64,000 bases of DNA from assembly GCF_000671395.1 (NCBI RefSeq), contig NZ_AQQY01000006.1, positions 62,001 to 126,000 on the forward strand. The letters run 5' to 3'. Shown piece by piece: positions 56,101-63,950 of this stretch; within the stretch, counting starts at the first letter, position 1, and every line of letters begins with the position of its first letter. The notes under the pieces are model-generated. The model did not search any database. It was not told where the DNA came from and saw nothing but the letters and a program-made list of their open reading frames with translations. The position numbers and the translations under genes are program-made. The DNA comes from Actibacterium atlanticum. Its GTDB lineage: Bacteria > Pseudomonadota > Alphaproteobacteria > Rhodobacterales > Rhodobacteraceae.

Positions 56101-57210
56101 GAAACCATGGCCGTATGGCGCGCGATCGACTTTGGCGCCCTGCCCGCGCATCAGATTTTGGTCAGCATCGCCAAGCTGCGCAAGAAACTGCTGCGCGAAG
56201 CCTATGTCGAGGCGGAAAAGATCAACATCCTGGCCAGCTTCACCATGACCGAGGCCGAACAGGCGACCAAGGATGATCCTGATGCACGCAAACGGCTGAT
56301 GAACCCGGTTCTGCCCCACGCGCCGCTCAATCAGATCAATGCCTGCGCGACGCTGAAGGGCGAGGCCCAACAACGCGCCCTTATGAACCTGATGGGGCAT
56401 CGCGCGATCTTTGACTATGAACTCAGCGAACCGCGCTATGCTGAGGCGCCCGAACTTCTGGCTCCGATGCTGGAAACCGCGGCAACCGCCCCCGAGGTCC
56501 ACGCCATGGACACCCAGATTGACCCGCATGATCCCGTGTCGCTGGCCATCGCCTTTCAGGACCTGAAGGAACATGCCAAGCACGAAGTTCTGCATTTGGT
56601 GGCCTTGCTGCGCCATGCCACGCTGGCATTGGCCGAAAAAACCGGGATGGACGATTTGATCTTCTATCTGACCATGGACGAGCTTCTGTGTCTGGATCTG
56701 GCAGATACCACAGCCCTGCATGCCAAGGCTGAAGCCCGGCGCGCGCAGGCGCTGTCGCTGCTGCCACATGCGATCCGGCAGGTATCCTTGACACTGCACG
56801 ACATAGAGCGCCTGTCAGCTCCCGAAAACCTGCGCGGCGGCGGGTCAGCGGAAGGGCTGGGCGGCACCTGCGTGTCCGGCGACGCGCCGTCGAAAGGGCG
56901 GGTTTTCGTGGCCGATGAAACGGCCCAAACCACCGCGCAGGCCTTTGAAGGATTTCAGGATGGGGACGTGATTGTCTGCCGGATGATCAACCCTGCGTGG
57001 CTGCCCTATCTGCAGCGTTCAAACGGGGTGCTCAGCGAAGTCGGTGGATGGCTCAGCCACATGGCCATTCTGGCGCGCGAAAAGGGCATTCCCATGTTGG
57101 TGCGCTGCAGCGGGCTTGAGTCGCTTGAAACCGGTCAGCGGGTGCGACTGGACCCCGATGGCACCATTGAACTTGTGGCAGAGCAAACCACACGGCTTAA
57201 ATCCGCCTGA
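53173..57210 (+). CDS. Giant fusion: double rhodanese, YidC/Oxa1-like domain, PEP-synthase/rifampin-phosphotransferase-like module
   Basis: The protein is 1345 aa in one uninterrupted frame. Hydrophobic segments lie at about 12-35, 42-66 and 86-105. Rhodanese 1 spans about 150-250 with the active loop CHNGNRS (Cys213); rhodanese 2 spans about 270-370 with CYDRRSC (Cys335). Residues about 388-588 match the YidC/Oxa1 core: SRLMVLPIALKS (Arg422 aligns with the functional Arg of YidC), the cytoplasmic helix pair with FYADKGLTPM, and LWIRDLGVPDP. Residues about 615-845 are a PEP-synthase-type ATP-grasp domain (GNKSYRL, AVRSSAAGED, FTKDPAAPG, FKLLQSRDIT). A helical region (850-1225) and a C-terminal phospho-His domain follow (GGWLSHMAILAREKGIP, His1296). 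The ATP-grasp/helical/His order is that of rifampin phosphotransferases. Function unknown. It is divergent from the sensor pair and converges on the PQQ dehydrogenase set. Confidence 0.9.
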   Translation: MTQSNKQRTLRFRSTFFLAAALGAAAGLSPTSAVAIPSPELVIGSVSSLSQVFAVGFAAVTGAGALVAKRLGIQPASVGKASGLWRRAVAVLALLTLGLGALNIWQFNTQRSAELNRLQATLTRPAQGSGAKILDANLKETSFSKQNNSPLAMTTAQAQSLLTSDSGKDTLFFDVRETGENKMGTLPGAEHVRYPDFLNADMALEGKQVVLFCHNGNRSSETCAELAARGIDCRFIAGGIEKWIVEGRAFSDLNVKSLSDLRALPDYPNKNVLLNTKQFTKLINTDIQIVDTRYPGDFESGHLPGAINIPLRALPTAELQQRIAALADKPTVAACYDRRSCFMAQVLGLEMSDAGIEFLGRYTTPWDYFEAPPVKPHVEEWLAAQSMGPWQSAIDGLAAALAWVAKHSHLVVGLFALSLASRLMVLPIALKSERDQLTTARHADELAALKESLRDDPTRRARAVQQFYADKGLTPMRNMMALLFLPLMMLGLSATQQASTQLGGSFLWIRDLGVPDPLFAAPLIFTLLACVYLHWAMAKTKRQAILWWALGGPAMFALVFQLAAAGNVYLCFSLGLLLLQRAYVTGHFSGLSAQFKPVLERLRERGDIHGVFPLHRTDALSQSGNKSYRLSIMKNAGLPVPDGLVVRTEAVEAYSNMSTPQKEQFSDQVWRMIEQPCAVRSSAAGEDGEDQSFAGVFDSVLNVQGDAMRPALDAVVDSFSSARAQSYDTDTENGHDGNILIQQMVSAEYAGVLFTKDPAAPGLMMVEMVQGCGDDLVSGRVTPQSLRFGRYTLTAADDETPPVDLTPLLQMARQIEAIFGRPQDIEWAYADGAFKLLQSRDITTLGQGSPAEQARINEWERILAAYADHPSDTVVLEQDEMAELLPCPTPLSFSLMASLWAPGGSLDMACRQLRLEYNLPEGRPGHLVNLFGSTYVDRQLKEKMALRLNSAKARQLHREALSTLHRFRQEVVPELHETMAVWRAIDFGALPAHQILVSIAKLRKKLLREAYVEAEKINILASFTMTEAEQATKDDPDARKRLMNPVLPHAPLNQINACATLKGEAQQRALMNLMGHRAIFDYELSEPRYAEAPELLAPMLETAATAPEVHAMDTQIDPHDPVSLAIAFQDLKEHAKHEVLHLVALLRHATLALAEKTGMDDLIFYLTMDELLCLDLADTTALHAKAEARRAQALSLLPHAIRQVSLTLHDIERLSAPENLRGGGSAEGLGGTCVSGDAPSKGRVFVADETAQTTAQAFEGFQDGDVIVCRMINPAWLPYLQRSNGVLSEVGGWLSHMAILAREKGIPMLVRCSGLESLETGQRVRLDPDGTIELVAEQTTRLKSA

Positions 57211-57219
57211 CGCGCCCTC

Positions 57220-57243
57220 AACCAGCGGGGCGACCCGCTGGTT
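57220..57243. terminator. Bidirectional hairpin between convergent genes
   Basis: A perfect 10-bp stem, AACCAGCGGG/CCCGCTGGTT, with a GCGA loop lies 9 bp after the fusion stop. It faces the MxaJ-like gene from the other side. The T-run is weak (CCTGTTTC), so termination may be partial. It separates the two convergent units. Confidence 0.65.
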
Positions 57244-57267
57244 CATGCCCCTGTTTCGCTCAGAGGG

Positions 57268-58149
57268 TTACTTGGCAGATTGCTCCAACTCTTCGCGATT
57301 GCGTCGCGCAAGGTCTTCGAGCTCTTCAACGATATCCTTGCGCACCGAAACCGAGTCTGGCTCGGATATTTCGTCAGGAACCCGCGCATAGGGGTTGTCA
57401 AACTCAGCGCTCAGGGTCTGGCCATATCGCGCCAGAATGGCCTGCAGACGCCCGTCATCGCGCATCTTGGCCGCGATCTCGTGATAGTCGGCCTCGTCCA
57501 GAGCATCGGTGTGCCGCAACGCGATGGTCAGAGGATAATGGCTTGTCACGTCCAGAATGTCGGTGGACAGGGCAAACAGCGCAGCACCGGGGCGATCATG
57601 GCGATACCAGTCAAGCGCGACGCTGCTGACCACGCCTGCGTCAAGCTCGCCGGACTCGATCGCCTGCAAAATCGCGACTTCGGATTTATAGGCGACGCGC
57701 GGATCCGCGCCGATCTCAAGCAACTTGAAATGCGCCAACGAGGCACTGGGCACTGCCACCACCTTGTCGCTCAGGTCCTCAAACGCCACATCCCGGGGGG
57801 GGCCGGCGAAGACCAGGATCACCTGAACATCTGTCAGGGCCTGCAGATAGCGCAGGAAGCTTGCGGGTTTGGGGTCGCGGGCAACGCCCAACATCAGGTC
57901 GCAATCGGTATAGCGCGCCTGATAGCCAGCCCAAATCCACTCCACGCTCAGCCGCACACCCAGCTCTTTGGCAATCTCCTGAGCGATCTCCATCTGAAAG
58001 CCGGGGCGATCCCCGATACCGGATATCGGCATGGCGTTCTTGTTGGCGCATACAATCAGTTGCCCTGACTGTCGGATCCCATCCAAATCCCGGGCGGCGG
58101 CTGGTGCACAAAGCATCAGCGCCACCAGAAAAGCGCGGATCAGCTGCAT
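57268..58149 (-). CDS. MxaJ/XoxJ-like periplasmic protein (quinoprotein dehydrogenase-associated)
   Basis: The protein is 293 aa from ATG 58149, overlapping the cytochrome c stop by 10 bp. A signal peptide MQLIRAFLVALMLCAPAAARD is followed by a family 3 binding-protein fold: GQLIVCANKNAMPISGIGD, PGFQMEIAQEIAKELGVRL, and YTDCDLMLGVARDP. This matches the MxaJ/XoxJ type found beside methanol and other PQQ dehydrogenases, thought to help activate the enzyme. The tail (about 265-293) is charged and possibly coiled. It is the last gene of the dehydrogenase set. Confidence 0.85.
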   Translation of the reverse strand: MQLIRAFLVALMLCAPAAARDLDGIRQSGQLIVCANKNAMPISGIGDRPGFQMEIAQEIAKELGVRLSVEWIWAGYQARYTDCDLMLGVARDPKPASFLRYLQALTDVQVILVFAGPPRDVAFEDLSDKVVAVPSASLAHFKLLEIGADPRVAYKSEVAILQAIESGELDAGVVSSVALDWYRHDRPGAALFALSTDILDVTSHYPLTIALRHTDALDEADYHEIAAKMRDDGRLQAILARYGQTLSAEFDNPYARVPDEISEPDSVSVRKDIVEELEDLARRNREELEQSAK

Positions 58150-58520
58150 GAGTCCAGCAAGCCAAGCGATGAAATATACCCGACCAATTCCCAGCGTTTT
58201 TCGTCCGAAAAGTGATCCCAAGGCGGCATGAAATACGACCCGCTTTCCAACCCGTTGGAAATGACGTCGAACAGATAGTCAGGGTCAAAATCGCGGCATT
58301 GCAGTTTCTTGTGCTTGCCGCCGATCCCTTCAGCGCCGTGGCAATAGCTGCAGTTCTGGGCAAAACGCAGCTTGCCGTTTTCAATGTGAGCCGGGTCCGT
58401 CAGATCAATCATCTGGACAGGCTGCGTGGCTTGCGTCCCGGTTCCGATGGCGGAAGGCGCGGCGGCGGCCAGAAGAAGGCAGGCCGAGGCGCCAAGGGCT
58501 GTCATTGTGATGCGGGTCAT
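58140..58520 (-). CDS. Periplasmic cytochrome c, probable electron acceptor of the PQQ dehydrogenase
   Basis: The protein is 126 aa from ATG 58520 (MTRITMTALGASACLLLAAAAPSA signal, read in parts). One heme site CSYCH lies in RFAQNCSYCHGAEGIGG (about residues 54-58). A probable Met ligand is in SGSYFMPPWDHFSDEKRWEL. The size and position directly after the PQQ dehydrogenase gene, 70 bp away, suit the XoxG/cytochrome c-L role of taking electrons from the enzyme. The C-terminal DSCS is shared with the overlapping start of the next gene. Confidence 0.88.
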   Translation of the reverse strand: MTRITMTALGASACLLLAAAAPSAIGTGTQATQPVQMIDLTDPAHIENGKLRFAQNCSYCHGAEGIGGKHKKLQCRDFDPDYLFDVISNGLESGSYFMPPWDHFSDEKRWELVGYISSLGLLDSCS

Positions 58521-58590
58521 GTGTCTACTCTTTGGTGTTCGCGATCCAAAAGACGCGGCGCCCCGAACAGGCGCCGCGCGGTTTCTTGAT

Positions 58591-60246
58591 TTAATCCAGG
58601 GCAAAGGCGATCAGCGCCGCGCCACCCGGAAGACCGACAATGTCGGGGAAGGCTGAAGCCATGAAGCCCGGTGCGTGGCTGCCAAAGCCCGACGGCACCA
58701 GCAGGTACTGCTTGCCATCCACGCCATAGCTAACGATGCCCGAGCGGATGCCCGACCCCGTCGCAAAGCTCCAGACTTCTTCGCCGGTCTGGTCGTTATA
58801 GGCGCGCACAACACCGTGCACATCGCCGTTAAAGACCAGCCCACCGGCCGTCGCCAGAACCGAACCCAGACCCGGGATCGGATAGTCGACAGTCCACTTA
58901 AGCTCGCCGGTGATCGGGTCACGGGCGTCCAGACGGGCGCTGGCTTTCTGGCCCGGAGGATCAACAGCTTCCAGCACCGATACACCCAGATACAGGCCGG
59001 CAATGCCGATCTCTTCGTGGTTTTGCGGTGCCGCCACGATGCGGTTACAGACCTCCATCGCGTTGGTGTACCAAAGGCCGGTATCGGGGCTGTAGGCGCC
59101 GTGGTTCCAGCTGCGCACACCCAACAGATAGGGGCACAGGGTGGTCTCTTCGCCTTCAACCGGTTCGTTACGGCCAATCAGCTCGCCGGTTTTGGGGTCA
59201 ATGCTTTCCACCCAGTTGTAGGTCTGCGACAGCGGCCAGACATTGACGACCGAGCCGTCATCCTTGTTCAGCACCGACACGAAGCCACCTTTGTTCAGGT
59301 GGAAGATCACATCCTTGCCTTCATGTTCGATGGTGACGGACTCGTAAGCCGAGTCATAATCCCACACGTCATGGGGCACTTCCTGATGGTACCATTTCAG
59401 CTCACCCGAGGGCGCATCAATGGCCAGTACCGAGGCAGTGTACAGGTTGTCGCCTTCGCGGATGCTGCCAAAGAAGTCAGGCGCCGCATTCGAGGTGCCG
59501 ATGATGATCGCATCGCGTTTGGCGTCGTATTGACCGGGCATCCATGCGCCACCGCCACCAACATCACCGGTATCACCAGGCCAGCTGGCCTGATCATCCG
59601 AGATGGTGTCAAACGTCCAGGCGGGCTCGCCGGTCAGGGCGTTCACGGCCCAGATTTTACCGCGCTGAGGCTGGTCGCCCCCCGTGGTGCCGCCGTACAG
59701 GATATCCCCGGCCAATTGCGGCGGAGACGAGAACAGGCAGCCATAGCACTCTTCCAGAATGGTGATCTGGCGCGACCATTTCACCTTGCCGGTTTCCTGA
59801 TCCAACGCGATGTAGCGCCCGTCCAGCGTACCCAGATAGACCATGCCATGGCCCACTGTCACACCGCGCGACGCGGCCTGATAAAACACCCGGCGCACGA
59901 TCGGGTCCAGATCGGGTTTATAATGCCAGATTGTCTCGCCGGTTTCGCCGTTCACGGCATAGACGTTGTTGTTGGGGCCAACATAGTAAACGATCCCATC
60001 AACGATGATGGGGGTGGCTTGCAGGCCGTGCTGAATGTCACCGGGCTGGTGAATCCAGGCAACGCGCAGGTCTTTGATCGTGTCGGCATTGATTTGGTCC
60101 AACGGGCTGTAACGCCAGCCGTCATCGGTACGGTGATATTTCGGCCAATCCTCGTGGCCATCGGCCACAGCGCTTCCCGGCGCCAACACCGCCAAAGTCG
60201 CGGCAAAGGCCGTGCCAAGCATCCCTAACTTAAAAGTCTTGGGCAT
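58591..60246 (-). CDS. PQQ-dependent alcohol dehydrogenase-like quinoprotein with a DYD metal-site signature
   Basis: This 551-aa, eight-bladed propeller quinoprotein of the methanol/ethanol family has a signal peptide MPKTFKLGMLGTAFAATLAV with cut near AVADG. The catalytic Asp is D296 in PHDVWDYDSA. Asp298 two residues on is the position that marks lanthanide-dependent XoxF/PedH enzymes. Two departures: the vicinal Cys pair typical of the family is missing (FYQAASRG in its place; instead C167 and C170 in CYGC). The usual metal-binding Glu in GAEFGVRG appears as Asp191 in GGDQPQRG. GGGAGG precedes the ATG. It heads the dehydrogenase-cytochrome-MxaJ-like set. Substrate unknown. Confidence 0.92.
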   Translation of the reverse strand: MPKTFKLGMLGTAFAATLAVLAPGSAVADGHEDWPKYHRTDDGWRYSPLDQINADTIKDLRVAWIHQPGDIQHGLQATPIIVDGIVYYVGPNNNVYAVNGETGETIWHYKPDLDPIVRRVFYQAASRGVTVGHGMVYLGTLDGRYIALDQETGKVKWSRQITILEECYGCLFSSPPQLAGDILYGGTTGGDQPQRGKIWAVNALTGEPAWTFDTISDDQASWPGDTGDVGGGGAWMPGQYDAKRDAIIIGTSNAAPDFFGSIREGDNLYTASVLAIDAPSGELKWYHQEVPHDVWDYDSAYESVTIEHEGKDVIFHLNKGGFVSVLNKDDGSVVNVWPLSQTYNWVESIDPKTGELIGRNEPVEGEETTLCPYLLGVRSWNHGAYSPDTGLWYTNAMEVCNRIVAAPQNHEEIGIAGLYLGVSVLEAVDPPGQKASARLDARDPITGELKWTVDYPIPGLGSVLATAGGLVFNGDVHGVVRAYNDQTGEEVWSFATGSGIRSGIVSYGVDGKQYLLVPSGFGSHAPGFMASAFPDIVGLPGGAALIAFALD

Positions 60247-60373
60247 GGTTTCCTCCCTATGCTCTGTTCACGGATCGGCGCAGATGCAGACCCGCAAACC
60301 CCTGCAAGCAACAGCCGTGCCAAAATTTTAGAAAATCACGCGAGCAAACGTATTTATCTCTTACTCTCTGAAC

Positions 60374-60395
60374 CTTACGCGTAGTCAGACTTACG
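60374..60395. promoter_or_regulatory. Direct repeat CTTACG in the divergent gap
   Basis: CTTACG occurs at 60374-60379 and 60390-60395, 16 bp apart, between the divergent PQQ dehydrogenase and SDR genes. Direct repeats like this can bind response regulators, but spacing and length are not diagnostic. Confidence 0.25.
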
Positions 60396-60482
60396 GCACC
60401 TGCTCGATCAGGGGCCTATGGCACCCTCGTTGCTTCAATGAGTCCACGCCCGCTAAAGGCGTTCATTTCAGGGAGGAACAAA

Positions 60483-61223
60483 TTGACAGATTCACAGACT
60501 CTTCAGGGAAAAACAGCACTGGTAACCGGCGGCAGCCGGGGCATTGGTGCGGCCATCTCACAGCGCCTCGCGCAGGCCGGTGCACAGGTCTATCTGACCT
60601 ATCAAAACAACAGCGATGCCGCTGAAAGCGTCGCTAAAAGCTGTGGCAAAGGTGCGCGCGCGGTGCAATGCGATGCGGGCGACGTGGCTGCCGGAAAACT
60701 GCTTGTCGATCAGCTGGCCGCAAAACACGGCGGGCTGGACATTCTGGTCAATAACGCCGCCGTTCTGACCGCCGCACCCCTGCCCGACTGCACCGAGGAA
60801 GACTTTGACCGCAACATCGCGGTGAACCAAAAAGGCGTGTTCTTCCTGACGCAAGCCGCCGCCAAGGTCATGCCAGCAGGTGGGCGGGTCGTAAACATCG
60901 GTTCGATCTTTGGTGAAACCGTCCCCTTTCCGGGGCTGGACCTGTATTCCATGACCAAGTTCGCCATGGCTGGTCTGACCCGCGCCTGGGCGCGCGATCT
61001 TGCCGAGGCTGGGATTACCGTGAACTGTATCCAGCCCGGCCCGATCAACACAGACATGAACCCCGAGGATGGGCCTCTGGCCGAAGCCATGTTGCCCCGT
61101 TCGCCCATCGGGCGCTATGGCCGCCCCGAGGAAATCGCCGAGATGGTCGCCTATCTGTGTGGCCCGAACACCGACAACGTCACCGGAACAATGTTCAACA
61201 ATGACGGTGCGTGGAACGCCTAA
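60483..61223 (+). CDS. Short-chain dehydrogenase/reductase (SDR)
   Basis: The protein is 246 aa from a TTG at 60483, chosen because GGGAGGAACAAA stands just before it; an ATG 15 codons upstream has no such site. It is a classical SDR: GKTALVTGGSRGIGAAI (NAD(P) binding), NNAAVLT (NNAG-like), the Ser in NIGSIFGE, catalytic YSMTK, and PGPINTDM. It most resembles 3-ketoacyl-ACP reductase/alcohol dehydrogenase SDRs. It is divergent from the PQQ dehydrogenase, so it may act on the same substrate chain after or before periplasmic oxidation. That is inference. Confidence 0.9.
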   Translation: MTDSQTLQGKTALVTGGSRGIGAAISQRLAQAGAQVYLTYQNNSDAAESVAKSCGKGARAVQCDAGDVAAGKLLVDQLAAKHGGLDILVNNAAVLTAAPLPDCTEEDFDRNIAVNQKGVFFLTQAAAKVMPAGGRVVNIGSIFGETVPFPGLDLYSMTKFAMAGLTRAWARDLAEAGITVNCIQPGPINTDMNPEDGPLAEAMLPRSPIGRYGRPEEIAEMVAYLCGPNTDNVTGTMFNNDGAWNA

Positions 61224-61232
61224 GCCAACCGG

Positions 61233-61253
61233 CGACGCGGGGTGCCCGCGTCG
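61233..61253. terminator. Hairpin between convergent SDR and Lin0512 genes
   Basis: A perfect 9-bp stem, CGACGCGGG/CCCGCGTCG, with a GTG loop fits between the SDR stop and the Lin0512 stop at 61254. It probably serves both directions. No strong T-run. Confidence 0.55.
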
Positions 61254-61610
61254 TCAGCCTTTCAACGTGAAGGGATGATCCGACGTATCAAGCCAGGCTT
61301 TCACACCGGCAACGGCCAGCGTTATATCCTCGGCCCCGCCCATGCCAACGTCGTCCAAACCGCCTTTCACAACCGTCACATCGACCGTGCCAAACGGCAA
61401 CGCTTCGGCCACCGCTTGTTTATCCAGCTTGTCGGGATCAGGCACACCAATGGTCACCTCAACCCGCATTTCGGACGGGTGCTTATAGGCATGAAACACC
61501 GTCAGAGAGCTATGACGGATCGCATCCGAAATCGCCCGCAGCGCCGCTTTCGTCATGTCGCGCCCGTGCACATCGGCGCCCATGCCCATTTCCAAGATCA
61601 ACGGCTCCAT
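61254..61610 (-). CDS. Lin0512 family protein, copy with full GxGxDxHG motif
   Basis: The protein is 118 aa (ATG 61610, AAAGGATAAGCC upstream). The N-terminal ILEMGMGADVHGRDMTKAAL contains the family's conserved GxGxDxHG (residues 9-16). It continues with AISDAIRHSSLTVFHAY and EVTIGVPDPDKLDKQAVAE. The Lin0512 family is found in bacteria and, with an extension, in plants, and has no known function. It lies 3 bp after its paralogue and is the last gene of the ABC-lipA-Lin0512 operon. Confidence 0.88.
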   Translation of the reverse strand: MEPLILEMGMGADVHGRDMTKAALRAISDAIRHSSLTVFHAYKHPSEMRVEVTIGVPDPDKLDKQAVAEALPFGTVDVTVVKGGLDDVGMGGAEDITLAVAGVKAWLDTSDHPFTLKG

Positions 61611-61613
61611 GGC

Positions 61614-61958
61614 TTATCCTTTCTGGTCCACATCGAAGGACACGGTGACGATGGCATTGGCGATGATCGGCCCCTGCCCGCGCATCTCCAACTGCAATCC
61701 ACCCTGCACGGCCTCGGCGGTGACGGTGCCCACGGGGGCTTCAGCCTTTACGGCCTCCAGATCGACCTTGTCGGGTTCTGAAACCCCCACGCGGATATCC
61801 ACCAGCATCGACTCGGGCGGGAAGCCAAAGGCCTGCGCCACGGTCAGATAGTTGCGATGCAGGGCGTCATGCACGGCGCGGCAGGCGGCTTTGGTGAAAT
61901 CCTTGCCCTTCAGATCGGTGCCCATGCCCATCTCAACGGCGAATTGGGTCTTGCTCAT
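61614..61958 (-). CDS. Lin0512 family protein, copy with altered motif
   Basis: The protein is 114 aa (ATG 61958 after GGGAGGAACATC, overlapping the lipA stop by 4 bp). It is clearly a paralogue of the next gene ([41 protein letters not shown]). The His of the GxGxDxHG motif is Lys17 here (GMGTDLKG). Both copies keep the Asp. A heteromeric pair with one intact and one altered site is a natural guess. Function unknown. Confidence 0.87.
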   Translation of the reverse strand: MSKTQFAVEMGMGTDLKGKDFTKAACRAVHDALHRNYLTVAQAFGFPPESMLVDIRVGVSEPDKVDLEAVKAEAPVGTVTAEAVQGGLQLEMRGQGPIIANAIVTVSFDVDQKG

Positions 61959-62890
61959 GATGTTCCTCCCTGTGCGGCGCGCAGCCGCTCGAAATCTTCG
62001 CCCGCGTGATAGCTTGATCGCGTCAGCGGGCTGGCCGAAACCATAGAGAACCCCTTGCCCCGCGCCATACGCTCCAGGCTATCAAACTCGTCCGGCGTCA
62101 CATAGCGTGCCACCGGGTGATGCTGTGGCGTGGGTTGCAGGTACTGGCCGATGGTGATGAAATCAACGCTGGCGGCGCGCAGATCATCCATCACCTGCGC
62201 GACCTCTTCCAAGGTCTCCCCCATCCCGACCATCAGACCGGATTTGGTGAAAATGCTGGGATCAGCGTCCTTCACCTGCCTGAGCAGCCACAATGAATGA
62301 AAATAGCGCGCGCCGGGGCGCAACTTCAGATACAGCGAGGGCACGGTTTCGATATTGTGGTTAAACACGTCCGGGCGGGCCTTGATCATCAGATCGGCTG
62401 CCCCCGGATCACTAAGCCTGAAATCCGGAGTCAGCACCTCGATCGTCGTGCCCGGCGACTTGCGGCGGATGGCGCGAATGGTGCGGGCGAAGTGATCCGC
62501 CCCGCCATCCGACACGTCATCCCGATCAACCGAAGTCACCACCACATGCGACAGCCCCAAATCGGCGACCGCCTTTGCCACTTTGGCCGGCTCGAACATG
62601 TCCAAGGCTTCGGGCCGGCCAGTGGCGACGTTGCAAAAGGCGCAGCCGCGGGTGCAGATGTCGCCCATGATCATGAAGGTCGCATGGGATTTCGACCAAC
62701 ATTCGCCGATGTTGGGGCATGCCGCTTCTTCGCAGACGGTGGTCAGCCCGCCCATGGCGCGCTTGGTCCGCTGCACCCCCTGCCCCGCGGGCGCCTTGAC
62801 CCGAAGCCATGGCGGCTTGGGCAGGCGCGGCGCCGGAGCAACCTTGGCCTTTTCAGGATGGCGCAGAGAGGCAGAGACCGGCGCGTTCAT
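61955..62890 (-). CDS. lipA: Lipoyl synthase (radical SAM)
   Basis: The 311-aa protein carries both iron-sulphur clusters of LipA. The auxiliary cluster is C-x4-C-x5-C in [12 protein letters not shown], and the radical SAM cluster is CTRGCAFC. The C-terminal RSSYHAGE supplies the Ser ligand. It inserts sulphur at C6 and C8 of octanoyl groups to make lipoyl. No lipoyl-protein or 2-oxoacid dehydrogenase gene is nearby. It sits between an ABC ATPase gene and two Lin0512 genes, so this may be a second, specialised copy. That depends on whether another lipA exists in the genome. Confidence 0.96.
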   Translation of the reverse strand: MNAPVSASLRHPEKAKVAPAPRLPKPPWLRVKAPAGQGVQRTKRAMGGLTTVCEEAACPNIGECWSKSHATFMIMGDICTRGCAFCNVATGRPEALDMFEPAKVAKAVADLGLSHVVVTSVDRDDVSDGGADHFARTIRAIRRKSPGTTIEVLTPDFRLSDPGAADLMIKARPDVFNHNIETVPSLYLKLRPGARYFHSLWLLRQVKDADPSIFTKSGLMVGMGETLEEVAQVMDDLRAASVDFITIGQYLQPTPQHHPVARYVTPDEFDSLERMARGKGFSMVSASPLTRSSYHAGEDFERLRAAQGGTS

Positions 62891-63946
62891 TTACAGCCGC
62901 CCTCCGTCTTCTGCGAACAGATGCAACCGCCGCGCATCGAACCGCGCGGTGATCTGCGCGCCTTCGGCCAGGTCGATCTGACCGGGCGCGCGCAGTTTGA
63001 CGATCTGATCGCCCAGCGTCGCGTTGACGATGGTGTAGCCGCCCAACGGTTCAATCGAACTGACCGTGACCGGCACACCAAAGCCATCGCCTTGCAGCCA
63101 GATGTCTTCGGGGCGCACGCCCAGCGTGACGGCTGCACCCACCGGTGCGGGGTCTGGCAAGGGGCATGGTGCCCCAAAAGCCGCGCTGATGAACGAAGTT
63201 CCATCATCCGAAATCCGCCCCTCAAAAAAGTTCATCGGCGGCGAGCCAATGACCTCGGCCACGGCCTTGGAATTGGGGCGGCTATAGACATCATCCGGCG
63301 TGCCGATTTGCGCGATCTTGCCATCAATCACCACCGCCACGCGGTCTGAAATCGCCATGACCTCTTCCTCGTCATGGCTGACGTACACGAAGGTCTGGTT
63401 GTTTTCGCGCTGCAGGCGTTTCAGCTCGACGCGCATTTCTTCACGCAGGCGGGCATCCAGCGCCGCAATCGGTTCATCCAGCAGCATCGCCCGACTGTCC
63501 GCCGCAAAGGCACGCCCCAACGCGATACGCTGGCGCTCCCCGCCCGACATCTGCGATGGGTTCTTGTGCAGGATATGGCTGACATGCAGCACCTCGGACA
63601 CGAAATCCAGACGCTCTGAAATCTCGCGTTCCGGCGCACCGCGTTCAGTCAGCGGGAAAATGATATTTTCACGCCCCGACATATGCGGAAACAACGCAAG
63701 GTTCTGAAACACCATGGAAATGTCGCGTTCAGCGACGTCCAGATTGGCGGCATCGCGGTTTGACAACACCACCTGCCCTTCGTCCGGGTCCAACAGCCCA
63801 AGGATCAACTTCAGGATCGAGGTTTTGCCGGTCGAGGGCGGGCCGAAAATCCCGAAGAACTCGCCCTGCGCCACTTCCATATTGATCGGCCCCAAGGTGA
63901 AGCCGGGATAGGATTTCACCGCATCGCGGATCTCAATTGCGTTCAT
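62891..63946 (-). CDS. MalK/UgpC-type ABC transporter ATPase
   Basis: The protein is 351 aa from ATG 63946 (GGAGGATAAGACC upstream). Walker A is FGPPSTGKTS (an unusual Pro-Ser in place of NG), Q-loop VFQNLALFPHM, signature MSGGERQRIALGRAFA, Walker B AMLLDEPIAALDA, switch VYVSHDEEE. A C-terminal TOBE domain (about 265-345, GVRPEDIWLQG) fits carbohydrate/polyol importers. Its stop touches the lipA start with no gap. The preceding gene also appears to encode an ATPase, as in glycerol-type GlpST transporters. Substrate unknown. Confidence 0.92.
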   Translation of the reverse strand: MNAIEIRDAVKSYPGFTLGPINMEVAQGEFFGIFGPPSTGKTSILKLILGLLDPDEGQVVLSNRDAANLDVAERDISMVFQNLALFPHMSGRENIIFPLTERGAPEREISERLDFVSEVLHVSHILHKNPSQMSGGERQRIALGRAFAADSRAMLLDEPIAALDARLREEMRVELKRLQRENNQTFVYVSHDEEEVMAISDRVAVVIDGKIAQIGTPDDVYSRPNSKAVAEVIGSPPMNFFEGRISDDGTSFISAAFGAPCPLPDPAPVGAAVTLGVRPEDIWLQGDGFGVPVTVSSIEPLGGYTIVNATLGDQIVKLRAPGQIDLAEGAQITARFDARRLHLFAEDGGRL

Positions 63947-63950
63947 GGTC

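Noticed and set aside
58675-60228. A 517-codon plus-strand frame opposite the PQQ dehydrogenase
   Set aside because: The minus strand carries the full quinoprotein with signal peptide and ribosome site; this is its shadow.
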